This document shows, one piece after another, positions 63,572 through 64,000 of a stretch of DNA of 64,000 bases; position 1 is the first letter of the stretch; every line of letters starts with the position of its first letter. Source of the DNA: Branchipolynoe longqiensis. Lineage: Eukaryota; Annelida; Polychaeta; Phyllodocida; Polynoidae. Under the pieces are notes generated by a model. It saw only the letters and a list, made by a program, of their open reading frames with translations, was not told where the DNA came from and did not search any database. Where the stretch lies: positions 87,110,762 to 87,174,761 of the forward strand of contig CM059190.1 in NCBI GenBank assembly GCA_030323885.1. The letters run 5' to 3'. The position numbers and the translations under genes were made by a program.

Positions 63572-64000
63572 GCAGCAATCTCAGAAACCTGGCTGAACTC
63601 AACCACTGAAAATAAATTAACATCTGTCAAAGGGTACCGACTAACCAGATCTGATCGCCAAACAAAACAGGCAAATGGCCAAACCCAGGCTGGTGGAGGG
63701 CTGGGAATCTACTATAAAGAAGGGCTCAACATAGATACTGATACATTTGTAAAACATAATCACTCAAATACAAATATAGAGATGCAGTGGGTCATAATTG
63801 AAAGGGATTATTGTAAGAAAATACTCCTGGGAAACGTATACAGGCCACCAAATGGAAACTTGGACTCAGCACTTGAACAAATAATATCAATCCTGGAGGA
63901 AATACGAGACACAGACAAATTTGAATTAGTCCTCATAGGAGACTTCAATGCTGATGTTGCAAAGAAAACCTCAATAACCGCCAACAAAATAAGACAATTT
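63572..64000 (+). CDS. LINE ORF2 apurinic-like endonuclease domain, partial
   Basis: An uninterrupted frame of 143 codons from 63572 to the window edge, without a start codon in view. It reads AAISETWLNSTTENK, then GYRLTRSDR, GGGLGIYYKEGL, WVIIERDYCKKILLGNVYRP and LVLIGDFNADVAKK. SETW (metal-binding Glu), NVYRPP and GDFN(A)D are the hallmark motifs of the non-LTR retrotransposon endonuclease, as in CR1/L2/Jockey-type elements. It nicks target DNA for target-primed reverse transcription. The N-terminal part is missing: the frame begins at the end of a minisatellite, so it is 5'-truncated or the minisatellite lies in the element. Clade cannot be assigned without the RT. Confidence 0.85.

Overview
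The window looks like non-coding, repeat-dominated DNA from an invertebrate animal genome, probably marine. Evidence: tyrosine-recombinase (YR) retrotransposons of the DIRS and Ngaro types, many copies of tRNA-derived SINEs, LINE fragments, MITE-like elements, long micro- and minisatellites, and a 500-N scaffold gap. I found no convincing host gene, ribosomal RNA, true tRNA gene, operon or CRISPR array. Species cannot be named from sequence alone.

Layout. 1-3151: AT microsatellite, one SINE and a 0.9 kb pyrimidine-rich tract. 3152-8290: full-length but dead DIRS-like element (DIRS-A). 8291-14320: TIR-flanked non-autonomous elements, SINEs and an unrecognised short ORF region. 14321-15103: 5' end of a second, diverged DIRS-like element (DIRS-C), cut by the assembly gap 15104-15603. 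15604-21463: SINEs, three MITE-like elements and a tetranucleotide tract. 21345-37175: a ~7.9 kb segment present twice in tandem and almost identical. 37450-42563: DIRS-B, a full-length relative of DIRS-A whose gag, RT-RNase H-methyltransferase and recombinase frames are all open. 42563-42879: a perfect 91-bp-arm palindrome containing DIRS-derived sequence. 42880-51822: SINEs, a perfect-TIR MITE, a tRNA-like repeat present twice, a 20-bp minisatellite, a LINE 3' relic and a foldback element. 51823-56942: a complete Ngaro-like element on the minus strand with split direct repeats. 56943-64000: a 65-bp satellite, a ~134-bp tandem repeat, SINEs, another minisatellite and the start of a LINE endonuclease ORF running off the window.

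How the parts work together. In the DIRS elements, gag, pol and YR lie in successive -1 frames between inverted terminal repeats. Comparing the three DIRS 5' leaders shows a putative leader intron whose removal makes the gag AUG the first AUG, plus two hairpins with compensating stem changes around conserved loops, one containing a TATAAA. These leader elements are the most interesting and least expected signal here. All four YR elements abut (AT)n tracts, which suggests a target preference. DIRS-A differs from DIRS-B by six nonsense changes, an indel and loss of a catalytic recombinase arginine, so DIRS-B is the better candidate for recent activity.
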